A stretch of DNA of 52,944 nt, from the NCBI GenBank assembly GCA_903913315.1, contig CAIWKX010000025.1, forward strand, positions 1 to 52,944, read 5' to 3'. The notes under the pieces were generated by a model. The model saw nothing but the letters and a program-made list of their open reading frames with translations, was not told the DNA's origin and did not search any database. Position numbers and translations under genes: made by a program. Position 1 is the stretch's first letter. The number at the start of each line of letters is the position of its first letter. Positions 39,149-46,899 of this stretch are shown piece after piece. Origin of the DNA: an uncultured Bacteroidota bacterium (lineage in GTDB: Bacteria; Bacteroidota; Bacteroidia; Flavobacteriales; Flavobacteriaceae).

Positions 39149-40054
39149 TCATTGCCTCTTCTTCAAAAAAGGAATGTTTATATTCATAATAACAATAGCT
39201 GCGAGTATTAAAATAATGCCAAACCATTGAATGGCAATTACTTTTTCATTAAGGATAATAAATGCCATCATTACAGAAACAGGAAGTTCTAAGGCAGAAA
39301 CAATACTTCCTAATCCTATGCCCGTAATTGGAAAGCCAGCATTTAAAAGCATTGGCGGAATAATAGTTCCGAATAGTGCGAGAAAGATTCCCCATTTTAA
39401 GAAAATAGAAAAGTTGAAAGGGGTAGTTTGTGTGTATAAAGCGAAGGCAAAAACAATTATGGCACCGCCTAAAAGCATATATAAACTTCGTTGTGCTGAT
39501 GAAATTCCTCTTGCTACTCTATTGGCTGTAAACATTGTAGTTGTAAATGAGGAAGCGGCTAATAATCCCCAGAGGATTCCTCTCCAATCGATTGGCGTGG
39601 TATTGTTTAAAAGATTTGTGGCCAATATAGTTCCTAATAATACAATAATAACGGCAATAATTTTCTGTAAAGAAGGGGCTCTTTTTTCTAAAAACCATTC
39701 TAATAGTACTCCCATCCAAACGGTTTGCATTAATAGAACGATAGCAATAGAAACATCAATATATTTTACACATAAATAATAAAAGACACTGGTCATTCCT
39801 AGAGAACTACCCGCCAGCATTAATTGAATACTGTTTCTTGGTGTAGCTTTAACAATAGCTTGTTTGGATTTGGCTTTTTGGAACATATTAATAATTAATA
39901 CGCCAAGGATGCCAAAGATAAATTGAGAAGAAGTAACCTCTGCAGTAGTATAATGTTCTTGATATGCTAGTTTTACAAATGTGGCTAACATTCCATAACT
40001 AGTAGCGCCAAGTCCCACTAAAACAACTCCCTTTAAAATACTATTTTTCGACAT
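39149..40054 (-). CDS. EamA-family drug/metabolite transporter
   Basis: A 301-residue inner-membrane protein with ten helices in two EamA repeats. First repeat: YGMLATFVKLAYQEHYTTAEVTSSQFIFGILGVL. Second: GILWGLLAASSFTTTMFTANRVARG and PMLLNAGFPITGIGLGSIVSALELPVSVMMAFIILNEKV. The family moves amino acids or other metabolites out of the cell; the substrate is not known here. A -7 box (TATCTTTG) lies upstream. Confidence 0.9.
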   Translation of the reverse strand: MSKNSILKGVVLVGLGATSYGMLATFVKLAYQEHYTTAEVTSSQFIFGILGVLIINMFQKAKSKQAIVKATPRNSIQLMLAGSSLGMTSVFYYLCVKYIDVSIAIVLLMQTVWMGVLLEWFLEKRAPSLQKIIAVIIVLLGTILATNLLNNTTPIDWRGILWGLLAASSFTTTMFTANRVARGISSAQRSLYMLLGGAIIVFAFALYTQTTPFNFSIFLKWGIFLALFGTIIPPMLLNAGFPITGIGLGSIVSALELPVSVMMAFIILNEKVIAIQWFGIILILAAIVIMNINIPFLKKRQ

Positions 40055-40075
40055 TTTTAATTTTTAAAAAGCCGA

Positions 40076-40083
40076 CAAAGATA
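40076..40083 (-). promoter_or_regulatory. -7 box (TATCTTTG) upstream of the EamA gene
   Basis: The minus strand reads TATCTTTG 21 bases before the EamA start codon. No TTG is found at the right distance upstream. Confidence 0.45.
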
Positions 40084-40123
40084 GCTGTAAGTTATGAGTT
40101 TTTAATTAGGAGTTATGAATTTT

Positions 40124-41290
40124 TTAAAACAAACCACTTATAGTATTATTATTGATGCCTATTTTAGTAGAATCAAAATTCATTTTATGTTGTAATAAAG
40201 TGGCATAGACACTTCTAAAATCAATTTCATATTTTAAATCGCCATTATCTAAATCAGATAAGTTTGGATTTTTTCCTAAAACATTTCCTTTGTTATTTCC
40301 GCCGATGATAAACAGGGGTGCTGCGGTTCCATGATCGGTTCCGTTGCCGTTATCTTTTACGCGTCGACCAAATTCAGAGAACACAACAACAGTTACATTT
40401 TGTAATAATTGAGCCTTTTTTAGATCTTGGTAAAAACTATAAAGGGCATCGTTCAATTCGGTTAGTTTTTTTTCTTGAATGGCTAATTGATTATCATGAG
40501 TATCAAAGCCACCCAAAGAAGTATAATATACTTTAGAATTAAGATTCCCTTTTATCAATCGAGCAATCCATTCTAGATTTTTAGACAATCCTGTTTTAGG
40601 ATAACTGTTTTCAGTAGTTGATTTTGCAATAGCTTTTTGAATTTCATCAGAACCTTCTGTAACCGAATTGGCTACTTTTCTAACAAAATCTAGTTGAGGA
40701 TTATCGGATAATTTAATAGTATCGTCTTTATCTGACCTAACTTTAAATTGATTTGGATTTTTTACAGTTATGGTGTTAGGTTCCATTCCTTTTAATGCTA
40801 AATTATCTATCGAATCTAAATTAATTCCGGCGGTGGGTTGTGGTTCTTTGCATTGCAAATCTAAATACCTGCCCAACCAGCCTTCGCTGATGTATTTAGT
40901 AGCATCGGTTGCAGTTTGCCATATTTCTTGACTGCGAAAATGAGAACGATTTGGTTCAGGATAGCCTACATTTTGAAGAATTGTTAAATCACCATTTTGT
41001 TGCATTTGAGCAAAATCTTTTAAGGCAGGATGAAATGCCATCCCTTTGTTTTTTCCGATGACCGCTTCTTTTCCAATGGCAATTTTAGTTCTTAAATCAT
41101 AATACAACGGATTTTCATAGGGAATAAAAGTGTTCAAACCATCGTTTCCGCCATTCAGCTGAATGAATACCAAACATTGTTCGCCAACAACCAAACTATT
41201 TTGTGAACCAAAGGCATGCAAAAATTCGGGCAGCAAAAGCACTCCTCCAGTAAAGGTTCCGGTGAGCGATAGAAAGTTTCTTCTGTTCAT
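40124..41290 (-). CDS. DUF1501 protein with Tat-type signal
   Basis: A 388-residue exported protein. The N-terminus NRRNFLSLTGTFTGGVLLLP has a twin-arginine motif. The body matches DUF1501, a fold related to alkaline phosphatase/sulfatase: LVFIQLNGGNDGLNTFIPY, MAFHPALKDFAQMQQNGDLTILQNVGYPEPNRSHFRSQEIWQT, TSLGGFDTHDNQL, VVVFSEFGRRVKDNGNGTDHGTAAPLFIIGG. It starts seven bases after its DUF1800 partner on the minus strand. The pair usually occurs together; the role is unknown. Confidence 0.88.
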   Translation of the reverse strand: MNRRNFLSLTGTFTGGVLLLPEFLHAFGSQNSLVVGEQCLVFIQLNGGNDGLNTFIPYENPLYYDLRTKIAIGKEAVIGKNKGMAFHPALKDFAQMQQNGDLTILQNVGYPEPNRSHFRSQEIWQTATDATKYISEGWLGRYLDLQCKEPQPTAGINLDSIDNLALKGMEPNTITVKNPNQFKVRSDKDDTIKLSDNPQLDFVRKVANSVTEGSDEIQKAIAKSTTENSYPKTGLSKNLEWIARLIKGNLNSKVYYTSLGGFDTHDNQLAIQEKKLTELNDALYSFYQDLKKAQLLQNVTVVVFSEFGRRVKDNGNGTDHGTAAPLFIIGGNNKGNVLGKNPNLSDLDNGDLKYEIDFRSVYATLLQHKMNFDSTKIGINNNTISGLF

Positions 41291-41297
41291 AATTTTT

Positions 41298-42695
41298 TTA
41301 AATTAATTGGTATTCAGGGGTCTTGGTGATGTAATTAAAAAGTCTTAATACAGCATTATTCGCATGGGCTTCTTTGGCATCAAAATCATATTTCAATAAA
41401 TTCTCCATATCTTTTTGCGTGTCGTCCTCTACTTGAAATAATAATCTGTTGGATAAGTCGGCAATTATTTTTTTGTTATTTCCGTTGGTATCAAAGTGTA
41501 AAGAAATGTTTATTTTTTCAAAAGAAATTTTAGGTTGTTCTCCTTCTTCAGGAATATTATTGAATTCTTTTCGGTTTAGTATTTTTCCATTGCACAACAT
41601 ATCAGCAGTGTTGTTGCGTTGCAAATAAATTTGAGAAGTCAACCATGAATTTCCGCCATCCCATCCTTTTACATTCACTTGATTAAAGAGTTCCATTCCT
41701 TGTTGTTTTAAGAAAAAAGCAATCATTTTGCTTTCCACATCTTTAATTTGCAATTCATCAATTAATTGTAAGATATAAAGCAACGGGTCTTTTATTTTAC
41801 TTCCTGAATTGTTTTTGACATATTCTTCTGTAACTATTTTAGTAAGTAAGGGTTGGATTTCAAAATTCATTTTTCTAAAATAATCTCCATAATAGATTAC
41901 CATTGCGTCGGAAGGATTATCATAAACCAACCATTTAAGTATTTTTTTAGTAATTAAATAAGGAATGTTTTTCTGCTCAAATATGATATCAACCAAATCA
42001 TCGGCTTTCCAGTTTCCGGTTTTGCCAAAATAAGTTTTATCGCTATTGTCTTCAATAAATCTTCTATAGACTGCTGCGTCTTCTCCAAGATTTAATCCTG
42101 CTAAAGCGCGAGCACCATTTTTAATATCGTTTTCGGTATAATTTCCGATGCCTAAGGTGAATAATTCTAATAATTCACGACTTAGATTTTCGTTATAACT
42201 TCCTTTTTTATTGTCAACGTTGTCTAAATACTTAACCATGGCATTAGACTTAATAATCTTTTTGGTTAATTCTTTAAAGTTTCCAAAAGCATTCTCCCGC
42301 AAAATCATATTGTGTTGATAGACCCAATAATTAACTTTTACTTTTTGTGAGGTAGCCACAAAATGATTGTGCCAAAAACAAACCATTTTTTCACGCAAAG
42401 GAAAAGCGTCGTTTCTCATTTTGTCAATCCACCAGGATTTGAGTTCACTAGAATTTCGGAGTTGTTGTTTTAGTACTTTTTTTCCTTCTGCCGAAGTTGT
42501 TTCTTTAATTTTATTTCTAAATTCTTTTAACTCGGCTAATGTCTTTGGGTCGTCTTCTAGAAATTGGGGTATATGTTTTTCATATTTTGATGCAAACGAT
42601 TGTTTTAAGAATTTTTCAATTCCTAAACTTTCAATTTGAGCTGCTTGTTTGCTTGAAAAACCTAAACGTAAGGACCAAAGATTGCTTTTGTTCAT
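41298..42695 (-). CDS. DUF1800 protein
   Basis: A 465-residue protein of the DUF1800 family, normally encoded before DUF1501. Conserved blocks: MVCFWHNHFVATSQKV with a tryptophan-histidine motif, NLSRELLELFTLGIGNYTENDIKNGARALAG near residue 170, and WDGGNSWLTSQIYLQRNN near 340. No obvious signal peptide, unusual since its partner has a Tat signal and the pair might travel together. Function unknown; the ELLELFTLG..Y.E.D...ARAL pattern is the hallmark of the family. Confidence 0.88.
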   Translation of the reverse strand: MNKSNLWSLRLGFSSKQAAQIESLGIEKFLKQSFASKYEKHIPQFLEDDPKTLAELKEFRNKIKETTSAEGKKVLKQQLRNSSELKSWWIDKMRNDAFPLREKMVCFWHNHFVATSQKVKVNYWVYQHNMILRENAFGNFKELTKKIIKSNAMVKYLDNVDNKKGSYNENLSRELLELFTLGIGNYTENDIKNGARALAGLNLGEDAAVYRRFIEDNSDKTYFGKTGNWKADDLVDIIFEQKNIPYLITKKILKWLVYDNPSDAMVIYYGDYFRKMNFEIQPLLTKIVTEEYVKNNSGSKIKDPLLYILQLIDELQIKDVESKMIAFFLKQQGMELFNQVNVKGWDGGNSWLTSQIYLQRNNTADMLCNGKILNRKEFNNIPEEGEQPKISFEKINISLHFDTNGNNKKIIADLSNRLLFQVEDDTQKDMENLLKYDFDAKEAHANNAVLRLFNYITKTPEYQLI

Positions 42696-42770
42696 GATTT
42701 TATTAATAATTAGTGGTTGTTTGACCTTAGAAAGGGGGTAAGGTTTAAACTGAAAATAAAAATAATAAAA

Positions 42771-42802
42771 AAAGCCTCAAAAACAATTGTTTTTGAGGCT
42801 TT
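42771..42802. terminator. perfect 16-bp palindromic terminator
   Basis: AAAGCCTCAAAAACAA is paired with TTGTTTTTGAGGCTTT. On the minus strand a T-rich run follows, placing it after the Lys/Ala-rich gene that ends at 42821. Confidence 0.85.
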
Positions 42803-42820
42803 ACGAAACTAATTGTTAAA

Positions 42821-43213
42821 TTAGTTCGTCATGTTTTTCACTTTTGTAGCTGCATCACCAGTAGATTTTACTGCTTTAGCATTAGTTACTGTGCTAGCTT
42901 TTGCCGCAGCAGATTCTACACCGGTAGCTGCTTTGTTTACTTTAGCAGTTGTTTTTGCTTTAGCAGCAGTTGCTTTAGTAGTTGCATTTGTTGCAGCAGT
43001 TTTTGCTTCTGCAGTTTTTGCAGTAGCAACATTTTCAGCTTTTGCTTTCGTAGCATTTGCTTTAGCAGTAGCAGCTGTTTTAGCTTCTGCAGTTTTAGCT
43101 GTTGCTACTTTTTCAGCTTTTGCTTTTGCAGTTGTAACTGCTGTTTCTTTTGTTTGTGCTGATGCTGCTGCAATTCCTGCGAATAACATCATTCCTAAGA
43201 TTACTTTTTTCAT
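42821..43213 (-). CDS. secreted Lys/Ala/Thr-rich low-complexity protein
   Basis: A 130-residue protein with signal peptide MKKVILGMMLFAGIAAASAQ. The mature part is almost entirely A, K, T, E and V, with an internal duplication (KAKAEKVATAKTAEAKTAAT and KAKAENVATAKTAEAKTAAT about 27 residues apart). It should form a long amphipathic helix, resembling LEA or histone-H1-like tails. No catalytic motif. A shorter protein of similar composition lies at 45549. Function unknown. Confidence 0.75.
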   Translation of the reverse strand: MKKVILGMMLFAGIAAASAQTKETAVTTAKAKAEKVATAKTAEAKTAATAKANATKAKAENVATAKTAEAKTAATNATTKATAAKAKTTAKVNKAATGVESAAAKASTVTNAKAVKSTGDAATKVKNMTN

Positions 43214-43359
43214 GGTTTTTTTAATTTAAAAATGTTAGTAATTATCGTTTTGCAAAAACCAATCCAAATTGTTTTTAGAATTAATAATTTATATAAATAT
43301 TAACAATTGGAAATAATACGAAATAGAGCAAAGTGCAGTTATACTTAATAAAAAGAGTT

Positions 43360-43947
43360 ATGAATAGAATATTTTTACTTTTTATCAGTAGTTTACTTTC
43401 AGATGGCAATAATGCTACTATTGTAAAGAATTATACATCAAAACATAATGAAGCAATAAGTTATTGCAAAGCTAAAGGATTTAATGTAGACTATTATTTT
43501 CTAATAGATTTGAGTATCAATCCAGGCAAGAATAGATTTTTTGTTTATGATTTTAAACAAAAGAGGATTATAGATGAAAATTTAGTAACCCATGGGAGTT
43601 GTGATCAATTTGAAGATAATCCAGAACAATGGGAAAAGGCAAAGTTTGATTCAAGAAACGATAGTCATTGTTCTATGAAAGGGAAATATAAAATTGGAGA
43701 ACGAGCTTATAGTAAATGGGGAATTCATGTTAAATATGTTTTGCATGGATTAGAAAAAACAAATGCCAATGCAGAAGAAAGAGTAGTGGTATTACATTCG
43801 TGGGAAGCAGTTTCTAATAAAGAAGTCTATCCAAAAGTGAGTCCATTAAGTTGGGGTTGTCCTGCCGTTTCTAATGAGTTTATGCAACAATTGGATAATA
43901 AACTAAAAACAACAAAAAAACCTGTTTTACTTTGGATTATCGACTAA
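43360..43947 (+). CDS. YkuD_2-type L,D-transpeptidase-like protein
   Basis: A 195-residue protein matching the murein L,D-transpeptidase catalytic-domain family. The catalytic region is VVVLHSWEAVSNKEV followed by PLSWGCPAVSNEFM, with the cysteine in WGCPA. Upstream are FYLIDLSINPGKNRFFVYDF and GSCDQFEDNPEQWEKAKFDSRNDSHCSMKGKYKIG. The N-terminus is only a short hydrophobic run (MNRIFLLFISSLLS), shorter than a typical signal peptide, so export is unclear and the start might be wrong. Related enzymes cross-link or anchor to peptidoglycan. Confidence 0.82.
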   Translation: MNRIFLLFISSLLSDGNNATIVKNYTSKHNEAISYCKAKGFNVDYYFLIDLSINPGKNRFFVYDFKQKRIIDENLVTHGSCDQFEDNPEQWEKAKFDSRNDSHCSMKGKYKIGERAYSKWGIHVKYVLHGLEKTNANAEERVVVLHSWEAVSNKEVYPKVSPLSWGCPAVSNEFMQQLDNKLKTTKKPVLLWIID

Positions 43948-44408
43948 TTAATATATTCTGCTAAAAGTTTTAATTTATAAAATAGATTGGAAAATTGTAA
44001 TGAAATATTAGTGTTTTCGACTGTATTAATAGAACCATGGTATTTTTTTTGTATGCGAAGATCTTCAATTTTTTCATCAATGTTTTTAAACAACCAATCA
44101 CAATCTTTTCCTTGATATCTAAGATTTCTTTCATCTTTTATATCTTCTTTCTCAATTTTTCCTGCTTTAATAGTATTAAAAGTAAATCTGCTTTTTCGTG
44201 CTGATTGTATAGATTCATTTTGTAATAAATCAAGAAGTTTGTCAAAATTGATTTTGTTTGTTTTTTGAGCTGTTTTAAAAGCTTTAATATTCAAACGCAA
44301 TTCACGAAGCAAAGCATCTTTAGTGGCGCGATTGTTTTTTATAAGTGTACCTAATCCTGATACTATTTCAGGAATATTTTTTAGCGTAGAAATCCAATCT
44401 ATTGGCAT
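43944..44408 (-). CDS. hypothetical protein, 154 aa
   Basis: I do not recognise this protein. It has an N-terminal amphipathic helix (TLKNIPEIVSGLGTLIKNN), a helical body rich in lysine (LRLNIKAFKTAQKTNKINFDKLLDLLQ) and a C-terminal helix (LFYKLKLLAEYIN). No signal peptide or membrane segment. It converges with the transpeptidase-like gene, sharing four bases at the stops. Codon use is AT-rich like its neighbours. Possibly a regulator or effector, but the sequence does not decide. Confidence 0.55.
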   Translation of the reverse strand: MPIDWISTLKNIPEIVSGLGTLIKNNRATKDALLRELRLNIKAFKTAQKTNKINFDKLLDLLQNESIQSARKSRFTFNTIKAGKIEKEDIKDERNLRYQGKDCDWLFKNIDEKIEDLRIQKKYHGSINTVENTNISLQFSNLFYKLKLLAEYIN

Positions 44409-44477
44409 TGAAACTGTTTTTTTTGAATAAGTAATTTACCCAAATGTACTACTTTATTTTTTGAAACAAAATGAAAA

Positions 44478-44503
44478 TCCCACAAGAAGTACTTCTCATG
44501 GGA
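44478..44503 (-). terminator. hairpin after the Trp/Arg-rich gene
   Basis: Stem TCCCA/TGGGA with inner palindrome AGAAGT-ACTTCT and one mismatch. A short T-rich run follows on the minus strand. Confidence 0.55.
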
Positions 44504-44528
44504 CTTAAAGAAATCAACCTTTTATTAA

Positions 44529-45323
44529 TTATCTTCTATTTCTTCCGTGTCTTCTTCCTCTACCTCTTTGGCGAATCATCGGGCCACTTCTTCGATTATG
44601 GACTACAAATGTTGAAAAATGTCTTCTTGGAGCATACATATTGTGAGCGACCATTACACGACGCATGGGAACTCTGCGATAATAAGCTCTGAAAGGGGCA
44701 CAATTTCCATAAAAAATAGAAAATTGGTAAGGTCTCCAAGGTCTCCACCATCTTGGATAAAAACCCCAACGCCATGGAGAATGCCAAGCAATATAAGTAG
44801 GAGCATATAAAAATCGAACACTTGGCCAAAACCAAACATTTACAACTAATTGTGTAGTAATTATTTCTGGTACATTAGGTCCGCCTTTTCCTCCTGAATA
44901 AGAATCTTTATTATCAGATGGTTCTACAAATGTATTTTGAGCATATAAGTCTTGGTCTCCTTCAATTTGTAAAGTTGCACTTTCATTTCCATTTTTTTCA
45001 ATGCCTATTGTAGCAATGTCTTGCTTTTCGTTTCCATTGATATAGGTACTTAATATAATGACATGATTATTACCTTCTTGAATATCATCTACCATAATAT
45101 AATCAATATCGCCATCGTTGTTGAGATCGAGATTGTTTACATTGTTATTTTCTTTGTTGAGCATTTTTTCAAATTTCTGTAAAGAATTTGCTTTTTTGAA
45201 TAAAGATAAAGCCCCTTCTAAGCTAAAATTATCGCCAGTATTTTGTGGACGATCATCATCTTGGGCATAACTAATGGAAAATCCAATAACAATTAGCAAT
45301 AAAGCAATAATTTTTTTTGTCAT
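44529..45323 (-). CDS. exported protein with Trp/Arg/Tyr-rich C-terminus
   Basis: A 264-residue protein with signal peptide KKIIALLLIVIGFSISYAQ. The middle part (NKENNNVNNLDLNNDGDIDYIMVDDIQEGNNHVIILSTYI) looks like a beta propeller- or VCBS-type strand with an EF-hand-like NNDGDIDY. From residue 165 it is dominated by W, R, Y, P and H (WFWPSVRFLYAPTYIAWHSPWRWGFYPRWWRPWRPYQF) and ends in a very basic RGRGRRHGRNRR. The ATG 45323 gives the signal peptide; the upstream M is rejected. The function is unknown; the basic end could bind polyanions. Confidence 0.7.
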   Translation of the reverse strand: MTKKIIALLLIVIGFSISYAQDDDRPQNTGDNFSLEGALSLFKKANSLQKFEKMLNKENNNVNNLDLNNDGDIDYIMVDDIQEGNNHVIILSTYINGNEKQDIATIGIEKNGNESATLQIEGDQDLYAQNTFVEPSDNKDSYSGGKGGPNVPEIITTQLVVNVWFWPSVRFLYAPTYIAWHSPWRWGFYPRWWRPWRPYQFSIFYGNCAPFRAYYRRVPMRRVMVAHNMYAPRRHFSTFVVHNRRSGPMIRQRGRGRRHGRNRR

Positions 45324-45494
45324 GAGTTTTTTAAGGTAAAAATTAATAATTCGTTTCATATTCAATACATTATTGTATCAGACCTTGTTATTTTAAAAAG
45401 GTTTAAAAGGGTTATTCATAATATTTTGTTATTTTTTATTATTATTTAAGTGTTAATTATTTTCGTTTATGTTTTTTTTTAAAATAAATTTTAT

Positions 45495-45502
45495 TAGATT
45501 TG
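45495..45502 (+). promoter_or_regulatory. -7 box (TAGATTTG) upstream of the Lys/Ala-rich gene
   Basis: TAGATTTG fits TAnnTTTG, 46 bases before the ATG at 45549. No TTG at the usual spacing was found. Confidence 0.5.
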
Positions 45503-45548
45503 TGGAAGAATTTTAACCAATTTATTAATTAAATTAAATTAAACCAAG

Positions 45549-45743
45549 ATGAAAAAAGTAATTTCAATGATGGCAATCGCAGCTTTCTTAGTAGCTGGAA
45601 CAGTAAATGCTCAACAAAAACCAGAAGCTAAAAAAGCGGATGCTAAAACTGAGAAAAAAATGGATGCTAAAAAAGCAGACAAAAAAGCAGACGCTAAAAA
45701 AGCAGATGCAAAAGATGCTAAAAAAGCAGAAGCAAAAAAATAA
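45549..45743 (+). CDS. small secreted Lys/Ala-rich protein, 64 aa
   Basis: The signal peptide MKKVISMMAIAAFLVAGTVNAQ is followed by 40 residues composed of K, A, D, E with repeats of AKKADKK/AKKADAK. It is a shorter relative in style of the protein at 42821-43213, sharing the signal-peptide type and composition. Likely an extended, charged polypeptide in the periplasm or outside. It has a promoter-like box and a strong terminator, so it is a monocistronic gene. Function unknown. Confidence 0.75.
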   Translation: MKKVISMMAIAAFLVAGTVNAQQKPEAKKADAKTEKKMDAKKADKKADAKKADAKDAKKAEAKK

Positions 45744-45764
45744 TAAGAAATTAGTTTCTTATTT

Positions 45765-45797
45765 AAAACGCCCAAGTAATTGGGCGTTTTTTTTTGT
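45765..45797 (+). terminator. terminator of the small Lys/Ala-rich gene
   Basis: Stem AACGCCCAA/TTGGGCGTT with a four-base loop, followed by a long T-run. Confidence 0.9.
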
Positions 45798-45857
45798 ATT
45801 AACTCTATCTTTTTTATTTAAAATAAGGGAATTCTATTTTTACTATAAAGTAAATAA

Positions 45858-46265
45858 TTAAGTTTTATCTGTCTCTTGTTCCACTATATCACTCAAATGA
45901 ACGCGAAGAGCATTGACAGAGATACTTATTTCCCAAAAAGAAATACCTAATGATATCAATAAACAAAATAAGCTTGATCCAAAAAAATAAAGTCCAATCA
46001 CTTGCCATTCTAAAAACATTGCCAACATTGCAAATACCGAAAGGAACAAACACAACACGCCAAACAATTGCATGTAGCGAATTAAGGTTAATCGCAAGTT
46101 AAGGTTTTTTATTTCTAACAAAATACTTTTGGTTTGTACTTCATCATAATTCTTTTTCAAACCACGAACAATTTGTGCAATAGTCAAAAACCGATTGGTA
46201 TAGGCTAATAATATCAAAGAGGTTGCAGAAAATAGTAGGGCAGGGGTTTCTATGTGTAGCGTCAT
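45858..46265 (-). CDS. DUF2721 membrane protein
   Basis: A 135-residue protein with three membrane segments: LLFSATSLILLAYTNRFL, LFGVLCLFLSVFAMLAMF and LYFFGSSLFCLLISLGISFW. The cytoplasmic loop IAQIVRGLKKNYDEVQTK and final helix EISISVNALRVHLSD match DUF2721. Function unknown. I chose the ATG at 46265 (MTLHIETPALL), since the 14 residues upstream look like read-through leader. Follows the GNAT gene on the same strand. Confidence 0.82.
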   Translation of the reverse strand: MTLHIETPALLFSATSLILLAYTNRFLTIAQIVRGLKKNYDEVQTKSILLEIKNLNLRLTLIRYMQLFGVLCLFLSVFAMLAMFLEWQVIGLYFFGSSLFCLLISLGISFWEISISVNALRVHLSDIVEQETDKT

Positions 46266-46310
46266 AATAAGTACAAAGTTTGATTTGTGAAGTACGAAGT
46301 TAGTCAATTA

Positions 46311-46808
46311 TTATTTTCTAATAGCATAAATTAATTCATCCAAATACTCATTGTTTTTATAAATATTCCCTTCAATTTTAGCATCTAGAGTAAATCCAGC
46401 TTTTTCTAATACTTTCTGTGAAGCAACATTTGTCCCAAAAGGACGCGCATAAATACGAACCACATCAAAATTCTGGAACCCATAAGCAACCATTTTTTTG
46501 ACCGCTTCCGTAATGATGCCCTTACCCCAAAAGGGCTCGCCAAGAAAGTAACCCAATTCGATATTCTTTTCCATAATATCACTTTGAGGATGTAATCCAA
46601 TGCTTCCAACTGCTTCTCCATCAATTACAATAGCAAAAATCTGTGTAGGATGATGTTGTGAAACCATTTCTATAAACGAATTGGCATTTTCAATTGTATA
46701 AGGATGCGGAAATCCATTAGTTAAAAATTTAGCAATGTTAAAATTGTTAGCATATTTAGCCAAGCTTTCAGCATCTGATAGTAGCCATGTACGAAGAGTG
46801 AAATTCAT
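46311..46808 (-). CDS. GNAT N-acetyltransferase (RimJ/RimL type)
   Basis: A 165-residue acetyltransferase. Family features: FTLRTWLLSDAESLAKYANN at the N-terminus, VDGEAVGSIGLHP, ELGYFLGEPFWGKGIITEAVKKMVAYGF with the acetyl-CoA loop, then VRIYARPFGTNVASQKVLEKAGFTLDAKIEG. Related enzymes acetylate N-termini of ribosomal proteins or small amines; the substrate is unknown. On the same strand as the DUF2721 gene and 30 bases from the S9 peptidase terminator. Confidence 0.88.
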   Translation of the reverse strand: MNFTLRTWLLSDAESLAKYANNFNIAKFLTNGFPHPYTIENANSFIEMVSQHHPTQIFAIVIDGEAVGSIGLHPQSDIMEKNIELGYFLGEPFWGKGIITEAVKKMVAYGFQNFDVVRIYARPFGTNVASQKVLEKAGFTLDAKIEGNIYKNNEYLDELIYAIRK

Positions 46809-46839
46809 AATTCTTTTTTTAGCAACTCAAATCTACAAA

Positions 46840-46871
46840 AAAAACCTGCAAGTTCTTACTCACAGGTTTTC
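46840..46871 (-). terminator. terminator of the S9 peptidase gene (repeat copy 1)
   Basis: Stem AAACCTG/CAGGTTT around GCAAGTTCTTACTCA. A T-run follows on the minus strand. Almost the same sequence occurs at 49565-49598. Confidence 0.8.
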
Positions 46872-46899
46872 GTCTATTTTCTATTCTCTTTCTTCTCTA

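Noticed and set aside
42831..43229. Plus-strand open frame opposite the Lys/Ala-rich gene
   Set aside because: Low-complexity GC-biased repeat opens the complementary frame; signal peptide and terminator support the minus strand.
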